DNA from: JAGNRR01 sp965230665
Lineage (GTDB): Bacteria; Bacteroidota; Bacteroidia; Chitinophagales; Chitinophagaceae
Direction of reading: 5' to 3'
NCBI GenBank assembly: GCA_965230665.1
Contig: CBDDLM010000004.1
Location: 2,356,001 to 2,420,000 of the forward strand
DNA length: 64,000 nt
Notes under the pieces: generated by a model
Told to the model about the DNA's origin: nothing
Seen by the model: only the letters and a program-made list of their open reading frames with translations
Databases searched by the model: none
Made by a program: the position numbers and the translations under genes
Shown here: in pieces, positions 34,016 to 42,638 of the stretch
How the letters are laid out: every line of letters starts with the position of its first letter
Position numbering within the stretch: position 1 is the first letter of the stretch

Positions 34016-35392
34016 TTACTTCTTGCTTTCTTTATACAGTTGTTTAAACGTTTTGCCGAATGTGAGATCAGTTCGTTGTTCGGACCAACTGTTTTTAAAT
34101 AATTTATTCACGACAAATTGTTTCATGCCTGCGCTTCCCATATCCATAAGACGCCTTTTTTTCATGGCAATTTTCCAAACCCGCCAAGCCCAACGTTCGT
34201 CTCGTTCCGTTGTATGATGTTTTACTCCTAATGTCCTATTATAATGTAACATATTGTGGATGTTGATATTAACAGGGCATGCCTCAGAGCAACTACCGCA
34301 CAAACTCGAGGCATGGCTCAGGTGATTATAGTCTTCGTAATCTTTAAGATGGGGTGTAATGACTGCACCGATAGGTCCGCTATAGGTTGTACCATAGGCG
34401 TGGCCTCCAATGTTCTTATAGACAGGGCAAGCATTTAGACAAGATCCGCATCGAATGCAGTATGTACTCTCCCTTAAATTAGGATCAGCTATCAAATTGG
34501 TCCGACCATTATCTAACAAGATGACATACATCTCTTCAGGTCCATCTATTTCATGAGCTTGTCGAGGTCCGGTAAATAATGAGTTATAGACGGTCAACTT
34601 TTGTCCTGTTCCGTAGGTGGCAAGCAATGGCCAGAAAAGTTCTAAATCATTAATAGATGGAATCATTTTTTCAATACCAACAATAGCGATATGCACAGGC
34701 GGGAAAGCAGTGGATAAACGAGCGTTACCTTCATTTTCTGTCAGACAAACTCCTCCAACATCAGCTACTAGGAAATTTCCTCCAGTAATGCCGACCTGCG
34801 CTTCAGTATATTTTTTACGTAAATTTTTTCGAGCCACTAACGTTAACTCTTCGGGAGAAAGGTTTGCTTCAGTATTTAGCTTTTTATAAAACAGTTTGGC
34901 AATATCTTCTTTGCTCTTGTGCATGGCTGGCGTAACAATATGATAGGGCGCTTCATTGTCCAACTGCTGAATGTATTCTCCGAGATCAGTTTCTATACTT
35001 TCAATCTCGTTCTCCTCTAGACAAGTATTCAAGTGAATCTCTTCTGTGACCATGCTTTTACTTTTTACGACTGTTTTGCATTGGTGTTTTTTGCAAATGT
35101 CAAGTATAGCCTGAGAAGCATCTTTTGCGGTTTCGGCCCAAATAACTTTACCTCCATTAGCCTTGAAGTTTTTCTCAAATTCAACAAGCTTTTCGTCGAG
35201 TTGTTCAATCGCTTCCCATTTTCTGTTCTTCGCGACTTTCTTACTATATTCTAAGTCTTTAAATTGTTCTTTTGCTTTAGGGACCGCTTTATTGTATTTA
35301 GAGATATTAAAGCTCATCTTGCGCTTATGCTCAAAATCTTGTGCTTTAATCTCACTATCATTTAGAAAGGCTTTTTTGGTAGCGGTTGCCAT
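34016..35392 (-). CDS. lutB: lactate utilisation protein LutB / LUD-domain iron-sulfur protein
   Basis: LutB is the iron-sulfur subunit of the LutABC L-lactate oxidase complex in bacteria. The 458-residue protein has an N-terminal helical part, a LUD domain (about 60-295, with VGITGGNFLVADVGGVCLTENEGNARLS) and two 4Fe-4S clusters: CIRCGSCLNACPVY at about residue 310 and CGSCSEACPV at about residue 360. This fits LutB. The usual partners lutA and lutC are not adjacent; the gene is followed by the deacetylase-like protein instead. A lone lutB in Bacteroidota may take partners elsewhere. A -7 element lies 5 nt before the ATG. Confidence 0.9.
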   Translation of the reverse strand: MATATKKAFLNDSEIKAQDFEHKRKMSFNISKYNKAVPKAKEQFKDLEYSKKVAKNRKWEAIEQLDEKLVEFEKNFKANGGKVIWAETAKDASQAILDICKKHQCKTVVKSKSMVTEEIHLNTCLEENEIESIETDLGEYIQQLDNEAPYHIVTPAMHKSKEDIAKLFYKKLNTEANLSPEELTLVARKNLRKKYTEAQVGITGGNFLVADVGGVCLTENEGNARLSTAFPPVHIAIVGIEKMIPSINDLELFWPLLATYGTGQKLTVYNSLFTGPRQAHEIDGPEEMYVILLDNGRTNLIADPNLRESTYCIRCGSCLNACPVYKNIGGHAYGTTYSGPIGAVITPHLKDYEDYNHLSHASSLCGSCSEACPVNINIHNMLHYNRTLGVKHHTTERDERWAWRVWKIAMKKRRLMDMGSAGMKQFVVNKLFKNSWSEQRTDLTFGKTFKQLYKESKK

Positions 35393-35397
35393 CAGAG

Positions 35398-35405
35398 CAA
35401 AAGTA
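35398..35405 (-). promoter_or_regulatory. -7 promoter element TACTTTTG of lutB
   Basis: On the minus strand TACTTTTG lies 5 nt before the lutB ATG. It is an exact consensus match and predicts a nearly leaderless mRNA. Confidence 0.5.
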
Positions 35406-35419
35406 CAACAAGCCTAATA

Positions 35420-36922
35420 TTATTTGAGGTATTTACCTATTACAGGTAAGCCTACAAACTCCTTACGATCGTATAGGATCGCAAATACAATAAATAGTAA
35501 TACGCCGATAATACCCAAGGCGATATGAGAAGCAGTACCTGTAAAATTTTCAATGATTTGTTGGTGCATAAAGAAAATCCCATACGTAATGATGAGGTAT
35601 ACAAAAACTTTAAGAACATTGTAGGGAACGGGATAGTACTTTTTGCCAATCAAATAACTAGCACTTACCATAAATCCATAGCAGGCTAGACTAGCCCATG
35701 CACAGGCGATATATCCAATTTTAGGAATGAATATAATATTGAATATAACCGTAATAGTCGCACCAATAAGAGTAATAATAGCCCCGATATGTGTTTTGTT
35801 TTTAAGCTTAAACCAAACACTTAAATTATAGTATATACCATACAATACTTTAGACAGAAGTAGGATAGGCACAATTATAAATCCTTCGGTGCGCTCTGGA
35901 TAGAGGTCTGCTCTGATATAGAATTTCCAAACGTCGTAAAATAATAAAACCGTTAGAATACCAATACAGCATACAATGATGAAGATATTCATGACCCGGG
36001 CGTAAGTAAGCTGAGCATTATCCTCTTTGGAGTATCTCATAAAAAATGGTTCTGCTCCCATACGAAATGCTTGTATAAATATGATGATTAGGGCTGCCAG
36101 TTTGAAGTTCTGCACATAAATTCCCGTTTCGAATTTATTTTCTACCAACGTTCCCGATAATAATTTAGGTAACATGAGCCGATCGAACATTTCGTTGATC
36201 ATCGCTCCTAAACCTACAATAACTAATGGGAGCGTAAACCGCAACATCTTACTCCATAGGGTTTTATGTAATCGAAACTTAAAATGCTTGAACTCTCCTA
36301 TCAAGAATAATAACGTAATAAAACTTGCGACTAAGTTTGCGGTAAAAATGTAAGCCAATGCATTTTGCTGCAGATTGAACTCACCCAACAGATTACTGAA
36401 AATACCTTCTTCCTTCAGCCAAGGGCAAACGAAAATAAAAAATGAGATCAGTCCTATATTGATTAGAACATTTAGAATCTTAATAAAAGCAAATTTACGC
36501 GGACGTTGTTCATGGCGCAGTTTAGCAAATGGCATTGAAGCTAATGCATCAAAAAGTATGATAAGGGCAGCCAAAATAACAACATGAGGGATGTCTGGAA
36601 TATTGATGAGTTCGGCAATGGGGTGTCTATTGACGATTAATAAGAGTGCTAATGGAATACCGATACCGATAATCGTACTGGTTGAGATATTAAAAATAGT
36701 TGAAGCCTTATGATCTCTTGCGAAGCGAAAGAAAGTAGTCTCCATCCCAAATGTGAATACAATGTTTAGGACCGCTATAGTCGCGTATAGGGAAGCAGTA
36801 TCGCTCTGTATTCCGTTACTTAGAACACCAATAATTGGAACGGCGAGATAATTAATAAATCTTCCCAACACGGTGCTTACACCATACCACATCGTTTGCC
36901 CTGCCAGCGATTTTATACTCAC
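35420..36922 (-). CDS. polysaccharide biosynthesis protein / Wzx-type flippase
   Basis: A 500-residue inner-membrane protein of the MATE-like oligosaccharide flippase superfamily with about 14 hydrophobic segments. It starts SIKSLAGQTMWYGVSTVLGRFINYL and has ETTFFRFARDH near residue 65. These proteins move lipid-linked sugar units from the cytoplasmic to the periplasmic face for O-antigen or capsule assembly. The start is placed at GTG 36922, because the GTG at 36940 lies inside a TACATTTG -7 element. No glycosyltransferase cluster surrounds it; it sits 27 bp upstream of lutB on the same strand. Confidence 0.85.
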   Translation of the reverse strand: MSIKSLAGQTMWYGVSTVLGRFINYLAVPIIGVLSNGIQSDTASLYATIAVLNIVFTFGMETTFFRFARDHKASTIFNISTSTIIGIGIPLALLLIVNRHPIAELINIPDIPHVVILAALIILFDALASMPFAKLRHEQRPRKFAFIKILNVLINIGLISFFIFVCPWLKEEGIFSNLLGEFNLQQNALAYIFTANLVASFITLLFLIGEFKHFKFRLHKTLWSKMLRFTLPLVIVGLGAMINEMFDRLMLPKLLSGTLVENKFETGIYVQNFKLAALIIIFIQAFRMGAEPFFMRYSKEDNAQLTYARVMNIFIIVCCIGILTVLLFYDVWKFYIRADLYPERTEGFIIVPILLLSKVLYGIYYNLSVWFKLKNKTHIGAIITLIGATITVIFNIIFIPKIGYIACAWASLACYGFMVSASYLIGKKYYPVPYNVLKVFVYLIITYGIFFMHQQIIENFTGTASHIALGIIGVLLFIVFAILYDRKEFVGLPVIGKYLK

Positions 36923-36939
36923 AATGAATTCGTATGCCA

Positions 36940-36947
36940 CAAATGTA
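36940..36947 (-). promoter_or_regulatory. -7 promoter element TACATTTG of the flippase gene
   Basis: Exact TAnnTTTG match on the minus strand, 17 nt before the GTG start at 36922. Its final G is the first base of the rejected upstream GTG. Confidence 0.55.
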
Positions 36948-37054
36948 AATCTTTAATTATTTTGTAGTCGTTAATTTTATACAGGTGAAAAGCAAACAAT
37001 TGCTTAACAGATAGGAAAGAGCTTCTATGTACTTTTAGAAAAAATTTATTTGAA

Positions 37055-37723
37055 ATGAAAAAAATGATAATCACTATTTTTAGCCTACTACTAAGCACTG
37101 GATATCTTTTAGCACAAGATATTTCTGTTGGAACCGCAAGCATAGCTAAAGTCAATCGGCCTTGCGTTGTTGCTACCTATGATGTGCCTACCGATATTAT
37201 AAAGGATGCATTGTCCAGTAAATTAAAAAGATCAAACATATCTAAGGGTAGTAAAGTACGAGGCGGTTTTCGTGTTTATAAAGGAGTAAGTATTCCTGAA
37301 ATAAGCGACGATAAGATTGACATCTATACAAAAGTGTCTGGACGAAAAGGAAAGAGTACCTTGTATATGGCCATATCTCGCGGGTATGACAATTTTGTAT
37401 CTCCAGAAACAGACTCTGATATGATGGAAAAGGGAAAGGGTTATGTGAAAAGTATGATAGCGGATGTAAACATAGCGAAGATTAAAACAGATATTGCCGC
37501 GCAAGCGAAAGTGGTAAAAAAGGCAGATAAGGCCTATGAAAACACTGTGAAAACAGGTAAAAATTTGGTAGGAGATATGAAAGATTTAGAGAATAAGCTG
37601 GTTAAGAATAAAAAGGATCAGGAAGCCAATAAAAAAGACCAAGAGGAGGCTGCTCAGAAGCTAAAAGGTGAACAGGCTATGCTTGAAGAACTTAAATCTA
37701 AATTAGAGTCTATGCTTAAGTAG
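37055..37723 (+). CDS. exported protein with C-terminal coiled coil, unknown function
   Basis: A 222-residue protein with a signal peptide (MKKMIITIFSLLLSTGYLLAQ). A small alpha/beta part (about 22-130, with RPCVVATYDVPTDIIKDALSSKL and KIDIYTKVSGRKGKSTLYMAISRGYDNF) leads into a Lys/Glu-rich coiled coil from about 145 to the end. A TAnTTTG-like text sits directly before the ATG. I recognise the layout from other Bacteroidota exported proteins but no named family. Probably periplasmic. It ends before a possible terminator and is convergent with the RDD gene. Confidence 0.6.
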   Translation: MKKMIITIFSLLLSTGYLLAQDISVGTASIAKVNRPCVVATYDVPTDIIKDALSSKLKRSNISKGSKVRGGFRVYKGVSIPEISDDKIDIYTKVSGRKGKSTLYMAISRGYDNFVSPETDSDMMEKGKGYVKSMIADVNIAKIKTDIAAQAKVVKKADKAYENTVKTGKNLVGDMKDLENKLVKNKKDQEANKKDQEEAAQKLKGEQAMLEELKSKLESMLK

Positions 37724-37763
37724 TAGACATTAAAAGATTTCGGGTGTGGCTCGAATACCTCGC

Positions 37764-37819
37764 AAGTCCGATAAGGAGTCGTTATTAAAACAGTAAACAA
37801 TTTCTTGTCGGATTTTTAT
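37764..37819 (+). terminator. possible intrinsic terminator with long loop
   Basis: Arms at 37764-37775 (AAGTCCGATAAG) and 37804-37815 (CTTGTCGGATTT) pair over 12 bp with two G-U pairs, followed by T-rich sequence. The 28 nt loop makes it weak evidence. Confidence 0.35.
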
Positions 37820-38598
37820 TTTCTACTCAAATAGTTATAATCGTTTAGGAGGGTTTCCAAAAAAAGTATAGGTTCCATATCCGTTTCAATACCAAGTGCG
37901 GCCTGAACTTTGGCTGCGATATTTTCAACGTACTTATCAATACTAGATTTTCGATGCCGCTTAACAGCATGATCTATTATATTAATGTCGTTATCACTTA
38001 ATTGCATCACTTTTGGAAATTGCACTTTATAATCTTGAATATGCAAGTCTCTAAAAATGGTATCGTTAAGATCATATGGAAGTCTCTTATAAACAACAAC
38101 TGTTCCAGCGGCCATATCACCAAGACGTTGATTGTATTTAGATGTAAGAAAAAGGATGATGGCAACTAAATTACACAAGGCAAGCATCCATTGTAGGAAA
38201 TTTAATTGTGTAAACCCAAGGACAATCAGTACGATCAATAAGATGCCTCCGAAATCAACCGTGCGCATAAGCCATCTTACCATGGCCTGGGTATTACTTT
38301 CCTCCTTGCCATCCATACTAACAACTCGTATCCCTAAAGCCATTTTGCCAAGACTTTGTCCATGGTTTAGGATCTCAAAAATCAAATGATAACAAAAAAT
38401 AGGAATATAAATAAGGATGTCTAATCCAGAATTTTTAAGCTCAACACCAAAGATTTTATCAGCTAAGGTGTATACAATGAAATAGTACAGCCAGAAAAAA
38501 ACGATATCAATTATCCAGGCAAAAAATCGGATATGAACAGGTGCAGAACTGAATTGCAGGTTGATGTTAAAGCTTGTATTGACACTAAGTGTACTCAC
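37816..38598 (-). CDS. RDD family membrane protein
   Basis: A 260-residue inner-membrane protein. After a short amphipathic start (STLSVNTSFNINLQFSSAPVHIRFFAWIID) come four to five hydrophobic segments with the RDD-typical QSLGKMALGIRVV at about residue 85 and a polar C-terminus of about 90 residues. RDD proteins have been linked to ion or small-molecule transport, with no fixed role. The GTG at 38598 gives the usual N-terminus; an ATG 12 codons upstream adds residues without counterpart. It is divergent from the SpoIIM-like gene, with 62 bp between starts; the same neighbour pair is frequent in Bacteroidota, and it is likely functionally linked to the MoxR operon. Confidence 0.88.
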   Translation of the reverse strand: MSTLSVNTSFNINLQFSSAPVHIRFFAWIIDIVFFWLYYFIVYTLADKIFGVELKNSGLDILIYIPIFCYHLIFEILNHGQSLGKMALGIRVVSMDGKEESNTQAMVRWLMRTVDFGGILLIVLIVLGFTQLNFLQWMLALCNLVAIILFLTSKYNQRLGDMAAGTVVVYKRLPYDLNDTIFRDLHIQDYKVQFPKVMQLSDNDINIIDHAVKRHRKSSIDKYVENIAAKVQAALGIETDMEPILFLETLLNDYNYLSRK

Positions 38599-38660
38599 GG
38601 ACCATAAAATTAGCCTAAAATCAAGGACGAACAATTTAATTTGATTTAATTTGTGAGTCC

Positions 38661-39650
38661 ATGCGCGAGGGGAAGTTTATTGATCAGAATAAGGACCGAT
38701 GGATGCGCTATAGTACACCAGCCGAAGATGCCGATGAGTTAGCTGATCGTTTTACCAATTTGGTAGATGATTTGAGTTATTCTAAAACGTTTTATCCAAA
38801 GTCAAACACTACTAAGTTTATTAATGCACTCTCGGCCAAAATGTTTCGTAGTATTTATTTGAACGAGAAAAAAGGAAAGGGGCGAACCTTAGCGTTTTTT
38901 AAGTATGAATTGCCACTTATTTTTGGACGTTACCACTTTGAATTATTGTTTACGTTTGTCTTCTTTGCTCTTTGTGTTTTTATTGCCGTATTAAGCTGTA
39001 TGGATAGTTATGACTTTGTGCGAGCTGTTCTGGGTGACCGCTATGTAGATATGACTGAGGAAAATATTAACCGCGGTGACCCATTTGGTGTTTATAAAGA
39101 CAAAAATGCTTGGAAGATGTTCGTTCAAATTGCATTTAACAATATTAATGTATCGTTTATGGCCATAGTATTTGGTGTACTGGGTGGAGTGGGTACATTA
39201 TATATCCTTTTCGAGAACGGAATCATGTTAGGGAGTTTTCATTATATGTTTTTTAAAAAGGGACTAGGATTTGCATCTATTTTGGTGGTTTGGATTCATG
39301 GAACTATAGAAATATCGTCTATCGTGATTGCAGGAACAGCAGGAGTTATTTTAGGCAAAGGGTTTCTTTTTCCAGGTACCTATTCTCGTAAAGAATCTTT
39401 GGTTCGTGCTGGTCAGGATGCAGCCAAAATTGCCATTGGGCTTGTACCTTTTTTTATACTAGCGGCATTTTTAGAATCTTATATCACGCGTTACACAAGT
39501 ATGCCAATCTTTGCTAGTCTAATTATTCTCGGCTTATCAATCTTTTTGATTATTGGTTATTTTATCGTTTACCCACGTTTGCTTTATCGCAACGGATTTC
39601 GCTTTAAAGATGGTGCTGTACAATATCCCGAACTAGATGAACATGTATAA
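38661..39650 (+). CDS. SpoIIM-like (stage II sporulation protein M, DUF95) membrane protein
   Basis: A 329-residue inner-membrane protein with five or six hydrophobic segments. The N-terminal soluble part is REGKFIDQNKDRWMRYS...ADRFTNLVDDLSYSKTFYP, and the membrane part carries FNNINVSFMAIVFGVLGGVGTLYILFENGIMLGSF and WIHGTIEISSIVIAGTAG, the hallmark segment of the SpoIIM/DUF95 family. In non-sporulating bacteria the function is unknown, but the gene is regularly found with MoxR/DUF58 modules. It opens the operon; its stop overlaps the start of the DUF4129 gene. Confidence 0.9.
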   Translation: MREGKFIDQNKDRWMRYSTPAEDADELADRFTNLVDDLSYSKTFYPKSNTTKFINALSAKMFRSIYLNEKKGKGRTLAFFKYELPLIFGRYHFELLFTFVFFALCVFIAVLSCMDSYDFVRAVLGDRYVDMTEENINRGDPFGVYKDKNAWKMFVQIAFNNINVSFMAIVFGVLGGVGTLYILFENGIMLGSFHYMFFKKGLGFASILVVWIHGTIEISSIVIAGTAGVILGKGFLFPGTYSRKESLVRAGQDAAKIAIGLVPFFILAAFLESYITRYTSMPIFASLIILGLSIFLIIGYFIVYPRLLYRNGFRFKDGAVQYPELDEHV

Positions 39651-40479
39651 ATTCTTGTTAGGTATATTAGTTTTTAGTCTCATGACCGAAGGAATTTGGG
39701 CTCAGCAAAGCACTTGGACATCCGATGAAGAAGAGGCATTTGATAGAAAATTAGATAGTATTCACGCAGCACTTGATGACGCATTTGAACCTGATGAAGA
39801 AGATTTAAAAGGGCTGCCTGATGATCAATACTTTGAACAAGATTCAGACAATACCGAAGAGGTTTCCGAACAAGTGCTTACATTAAGACAGGTTGATAGA
39901 GAAACTTGGGAAAAAATAAAACGAGATAAACGATTTCTATATAAAAAAAAGAAACCAAAGAAGAAAAAGAAGAAATCAAAAAAACGCTCATGGTCGATGT
40001 TTGATGGACTAGGTGATTTTTTTAATTCAAAGCTGGTCAAGGGAATACTCTATTTCTTATTAGCAGGTTTCTTAATCTATATTATCTACTTGTTTATTAG
40101 GAACAATAATATTTCTTTTAAAAGAAATATTAAGGATGATCTTATTGAGCAGGAAGCCCCATGGGAAGATGTAAAACGCTTTGATGATTGGGAACTTGCC
40201 CTCCAAAATGCCTTGCGATCTGGTGATTATCGGCTTGCTACACGTATTTACTACTTGCATACCTTGCAACTTCTAGATCGACAGGAATTTATACAGTATC
40301 GCGATGATCGAACAAATTGGTTTTATGTGCATAAACTGGCTGGTCTAGATGTTCAAGATAAGTTCATTGGCTTAACAAAGAGTTTTGACTATATATGGTA
40401 TGGAGAGTATCAAATTAATAAAGAACAGTTCGATATACTACAAATTCAATTTCAAAACTTTCAGGCATCACTTGAATAA
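39637..40479 (+). CDS. DUF4129 domain protein
   Basis: A 280-residue protein with a signal peptide (YKFLLGILVFSLMTEGIWAQ), an acidic periplasmic segment (about 25-85), a very basic run of lysines before residue 125 (KKKKPKKKKKKSKKRSW), one transmembrane helix (about 135-155) and a cytoplasmic DUF4129 helical domain (about 175-280: WELALQNALRSGDYRLATRIYYLHTLQLLDRQEF). Some DUF4129 proteins carry a transglutaminase domain; this one does not. It starts inside the end of the SpoIIM gene (14 bp overlap) and abuts the DUF4350 gene, so it is translationally coupled. A second ATG at 39643 is equally possible. Confidence 0.88.
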   Translation: MNMYKFLLGILVFSLMTEGIWAQQSTWTSDEEEAFDRKLDSIHAALDDAFEPDEEDLKGLPDDQYFEQDSDNTEEVSEQVLTLRQVDRETWEKIKRDKRFLYKKKKPKKKKKKSKKRSWSMFDGLGDFFNSKLVKGILYFLLAGFLIYIIYLFIRNNNISFKRNIKDDLIEQEAPWEDVKRFDDWELALQNALRSGDYRLATRIYYLHTLQLLDRQEFIQYRDDRTNWFYVHKLAGLDVQDKFIGLTKSFDYIWYGEYQINKEQFDILQIQFQNFQASLE

Positions 40480-41658
40480 ATGAATCGGAGGTTTATACAT
40501 ATCATTGTCCTAGTGTTACTGTTCTCTTCATGCAGAAGAGGTACGAATTGGGGTGTAAGCATGGATAAGAATAGTACAGAACCATTTGGTCTTTACTTGG
40601 CTTATCATCAACTAGATGCCATTTTCCCTTCAGCAAAGAAAACAACGATCTATAAACTGTCTGATGAGATAAGAAAGCAGAATAGGAAGGCTTTTTTTTC
40701 AGAGAAAAACAATTTGCTTGTCGCAATAACCGCTGCTTTATATATCGACAGAGAGGAAGTCGAGGCCATGTATAGTTACGTAGAGCATGGAGGGAACGTA
40801 CTCTTGTTGAGTATGAACCTTCCTGAAGCATTTGACACGGTGTTCAATTTCGTTGCCCGTAATGATGATGTGCCGAGCACGCCTACGGAAAAAGACAGTC
40901 TTACAATGATTCGAAACCTTTGGGATAAGGAGTGGCACTCGTTTGAGTTGGATCATCCGTTTCCTAAGTCTTATCTTGTTCATAAATCAGGACAAGCGAT
41001 TACGCAGAAGTTGGTGCAGGATAAATTTAAAACAGTGCTACTAGAAAAGTCCATAGGAGAAGGAAAGATTATGATCGGTTTGTGCCCTGAACTACTGACA
41101 AATTATGCTCTACTAAAGGATAGTAATATTCATTTTTATGAACAATTATTTTCTCGTTTTAAGGAAAGGACAACCAAAATTAAGTGGTTTAGTAAATATG
41201 CTGTTTATCCTGACCGAGAAAACCAATCAAGCAATCTATGGAATTTATTAAAAAAGAGATCTTATCGCTACGCCTTCCTCGTGTTGCTATTCATGGCCAT
41301 CTTGTTTTTTATATTCGAAACAAAGAGAAGACAGCGAGTCGTTGATGTGATACCGCCTGTTACGAATGATTCATTGGCCTTTACGGAAACCATAGGTAAA
41401 CTCTACTATGGAGAAAAAGACAATGCAAACCTTGCTCAAAAAATGATCCAATACTACCTTGAGCATATTCGAACAGTTTACAATGTACCCTCAGCGCATT
41501 TAAACAGTGATTTTGTTGCAAAACTTGCACAAAAATTAAACAGACCTCTAGAGGAAATGCAGCGGTTCGTTGGTTACTTAAACGATCAACTGACAGCTAC
41601 TTCAATTTCCGAAGACCAAATAAAAGAATTATATCGACAACTAAAAAAATATAGCTAA
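40480..41658 (+). CDS. DUF4350 domain lipoprotein/membrane protein
   Basis: A 392-residue protein with a lipobox-like signal (IIVLVLLFSSCRRG, cysteine at about 18). The ThuA-like DUF4350 domain follows at about 30-210 (TEPFGLYLAYHQLDAIFP; EVEAMYSYVEHGGNVLLLSMNLPE). A transmembrane helix near 263-283 and a cytoplasmic helical part complete it. The family sits next to MoxR and DUF58 genes in many Bacteroidota and is thought to be part of a membrane complex of unknown task. It abuts the DUF4129 gene and overlaps moxR by one base (TAATG). Confidence 0.85.
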   Translation: MNRRFIHIIVLVLLFSSCRRGTNWGVSMDKNSTEPFGLYLAYHQLDAIFPSAKKTTIYKLSDEIRKQNRKAFFSEKNNLLVAITAALYIDREEVEAMYSYVEHGGNVLLLSMNLPEAFDTVFNFVARNDDVPSTPTEKDSLTMIRNLWDKEWHSFELDHPFPKSYLVHKSGQAITQKLVQDKFKTVLLEKSIGEGKIMIGLCPELLTNYALLKDSNIHFYEQLFSRFKERTTKIKWFSKYAVYPDRENQSSNLWNLLKKRSYRYAFLVLLFMAILFFIFETKRRQRVVDVIPPVTNDSLAFTETIGKLYYGEKDNANLAQKMIQYYLEHIRTVYNVPSAHLNSDFVAKLAQKLNRPLEEMQRFVGYLNDQLTATSISEDQIKELYRQLKKYS

Positions 41659-42638
41659 TGGAACCATTATCATTTGAAAACAAACTAGATGTATCACCCA
41701 TTTTTAATACCATGAGTACATTACGACAAGAGCTGGGAAAGGTAATTGTTGGGCAAGAGGATACCTTGGAGTTCCTATTGGCAGGAGTACTTGCAGATGG
41801 ACATATCCTGCTAGAAGGTGTGCCAGGTGTGGCAAAAACTTTAACAGCTAAACTACTAGCGCGATGTATCGATGTTGATTTCTCAAGAATTCAATTCACA
41901 CCGGATCTAATGCCTAGCGATGTAATAGGGACAAATATTTACAACCCTAAGACGACAGAGTTTGAGTTTAGAAAAGGCCCTGTTTTTGGAAATATTGTTT
42001 TGATTGATGAGATTAATCGAGCACCTGCGAAAACACAAGCGGCTCTTTTCGAAGTGATGGAAGAAAGAAAAATAACGATTGATGGCAATTCCTTTATTAT
42101 GGAACCTCCTTTCTTAGTAGTTGCAACACAAAACCCTGTAGAGCATGAAGGAACCTACCAACTTCCCGAAGCCCAATTAGATCGTTTTGCTTTTAAGTTA
42201 ACCGTCCATTATCCAGAATTGGATGATGAAGTAGAAATTCTTAAAAGACACCAGAACAATAAGACCATGCATGATTTAATTGGGCAAGTAAATAAAGTAC
42301 TTACGAGAGATGAGCTTAGGAATTTACGAGAATTGGTTCGTACGGTTACAGTTGATGAGAACATCATGAAGTATATTGCTCAAATAATTCATGCCACGCG
42401 AAGTAATCCTGATTTATACCTAGGGGCTTCTCCCAGAGCATCTGTTACTCTACTTAATACATCAAAAGCATTATCAACCCTACGTGCACGAGATTTTGTA
42501 ACGCCAGATGATATTGTGCATTTAGCACCTGCCGTGTTACGTCATCGCATTCAGTTAACACCCGAAAAAGAAATGGAAGGTGCCACCGCTGAGGATGTTA
42601 TCACTCAGATCATAAAAGATATCGAAGTGCCTCGATAA
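41658..42638 (+). CDS. MoxR-family AAA+ ATPase
   Basis: A 326-residue AAA+ ATPase with Walker A EGVPGVAKT at about residue 54, Walker B VLIDEINRAP at about residue 115, sensor region VVATQNPVEHEGTYQLPEAQLDRF and the C-terminal helical lid. MoxR proteins work as chaperones for VWA/DUF58 partners in complex maturation or stress response. The partner here is the DUF58 protein encoded directly downstream (no gap). The operon order SpoIIM-DUF4129-DUF4350-MoxR-DUF58, with divergent RDD, is the standard Bacteroidota arrangement. Confidence 0.94.
   Translation: MEPLSFENKLDVSPIFNTMSTLRQELGKVIVGQEDTLEFLLAGVLADGHILLEGVPGVAKTLTAKLLARCIDVDFSRIQFTPDLMPSDVIGTNIYNPKTTEFEFRKGPVFGNIVLIDEINRAPAKTQAALFEVMEERKITIDGNSFIMEPPFLVVATQNPVEHEGTYQLPEAQLDRFAFKLTVHYPELDDEVEILKRHQNNKTMHDLIGQVNKVLTRDELRNLRELVRTVTVDENIMKYIAQIIHATRSNPDLYLGASPRASVTLLNTSKALSTLRARDFVTPDDIVHLAPAVLRHRIQLTPEKEMEGATAEDVITQIIKDIEVPR

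Noticed and set aside
36923..36940. GTG at 36940 as start of the flippase gene
   Set aside because: It overlaps the TACATTTG promoter element; the GTG at 36922 gives the usual N-terminus.
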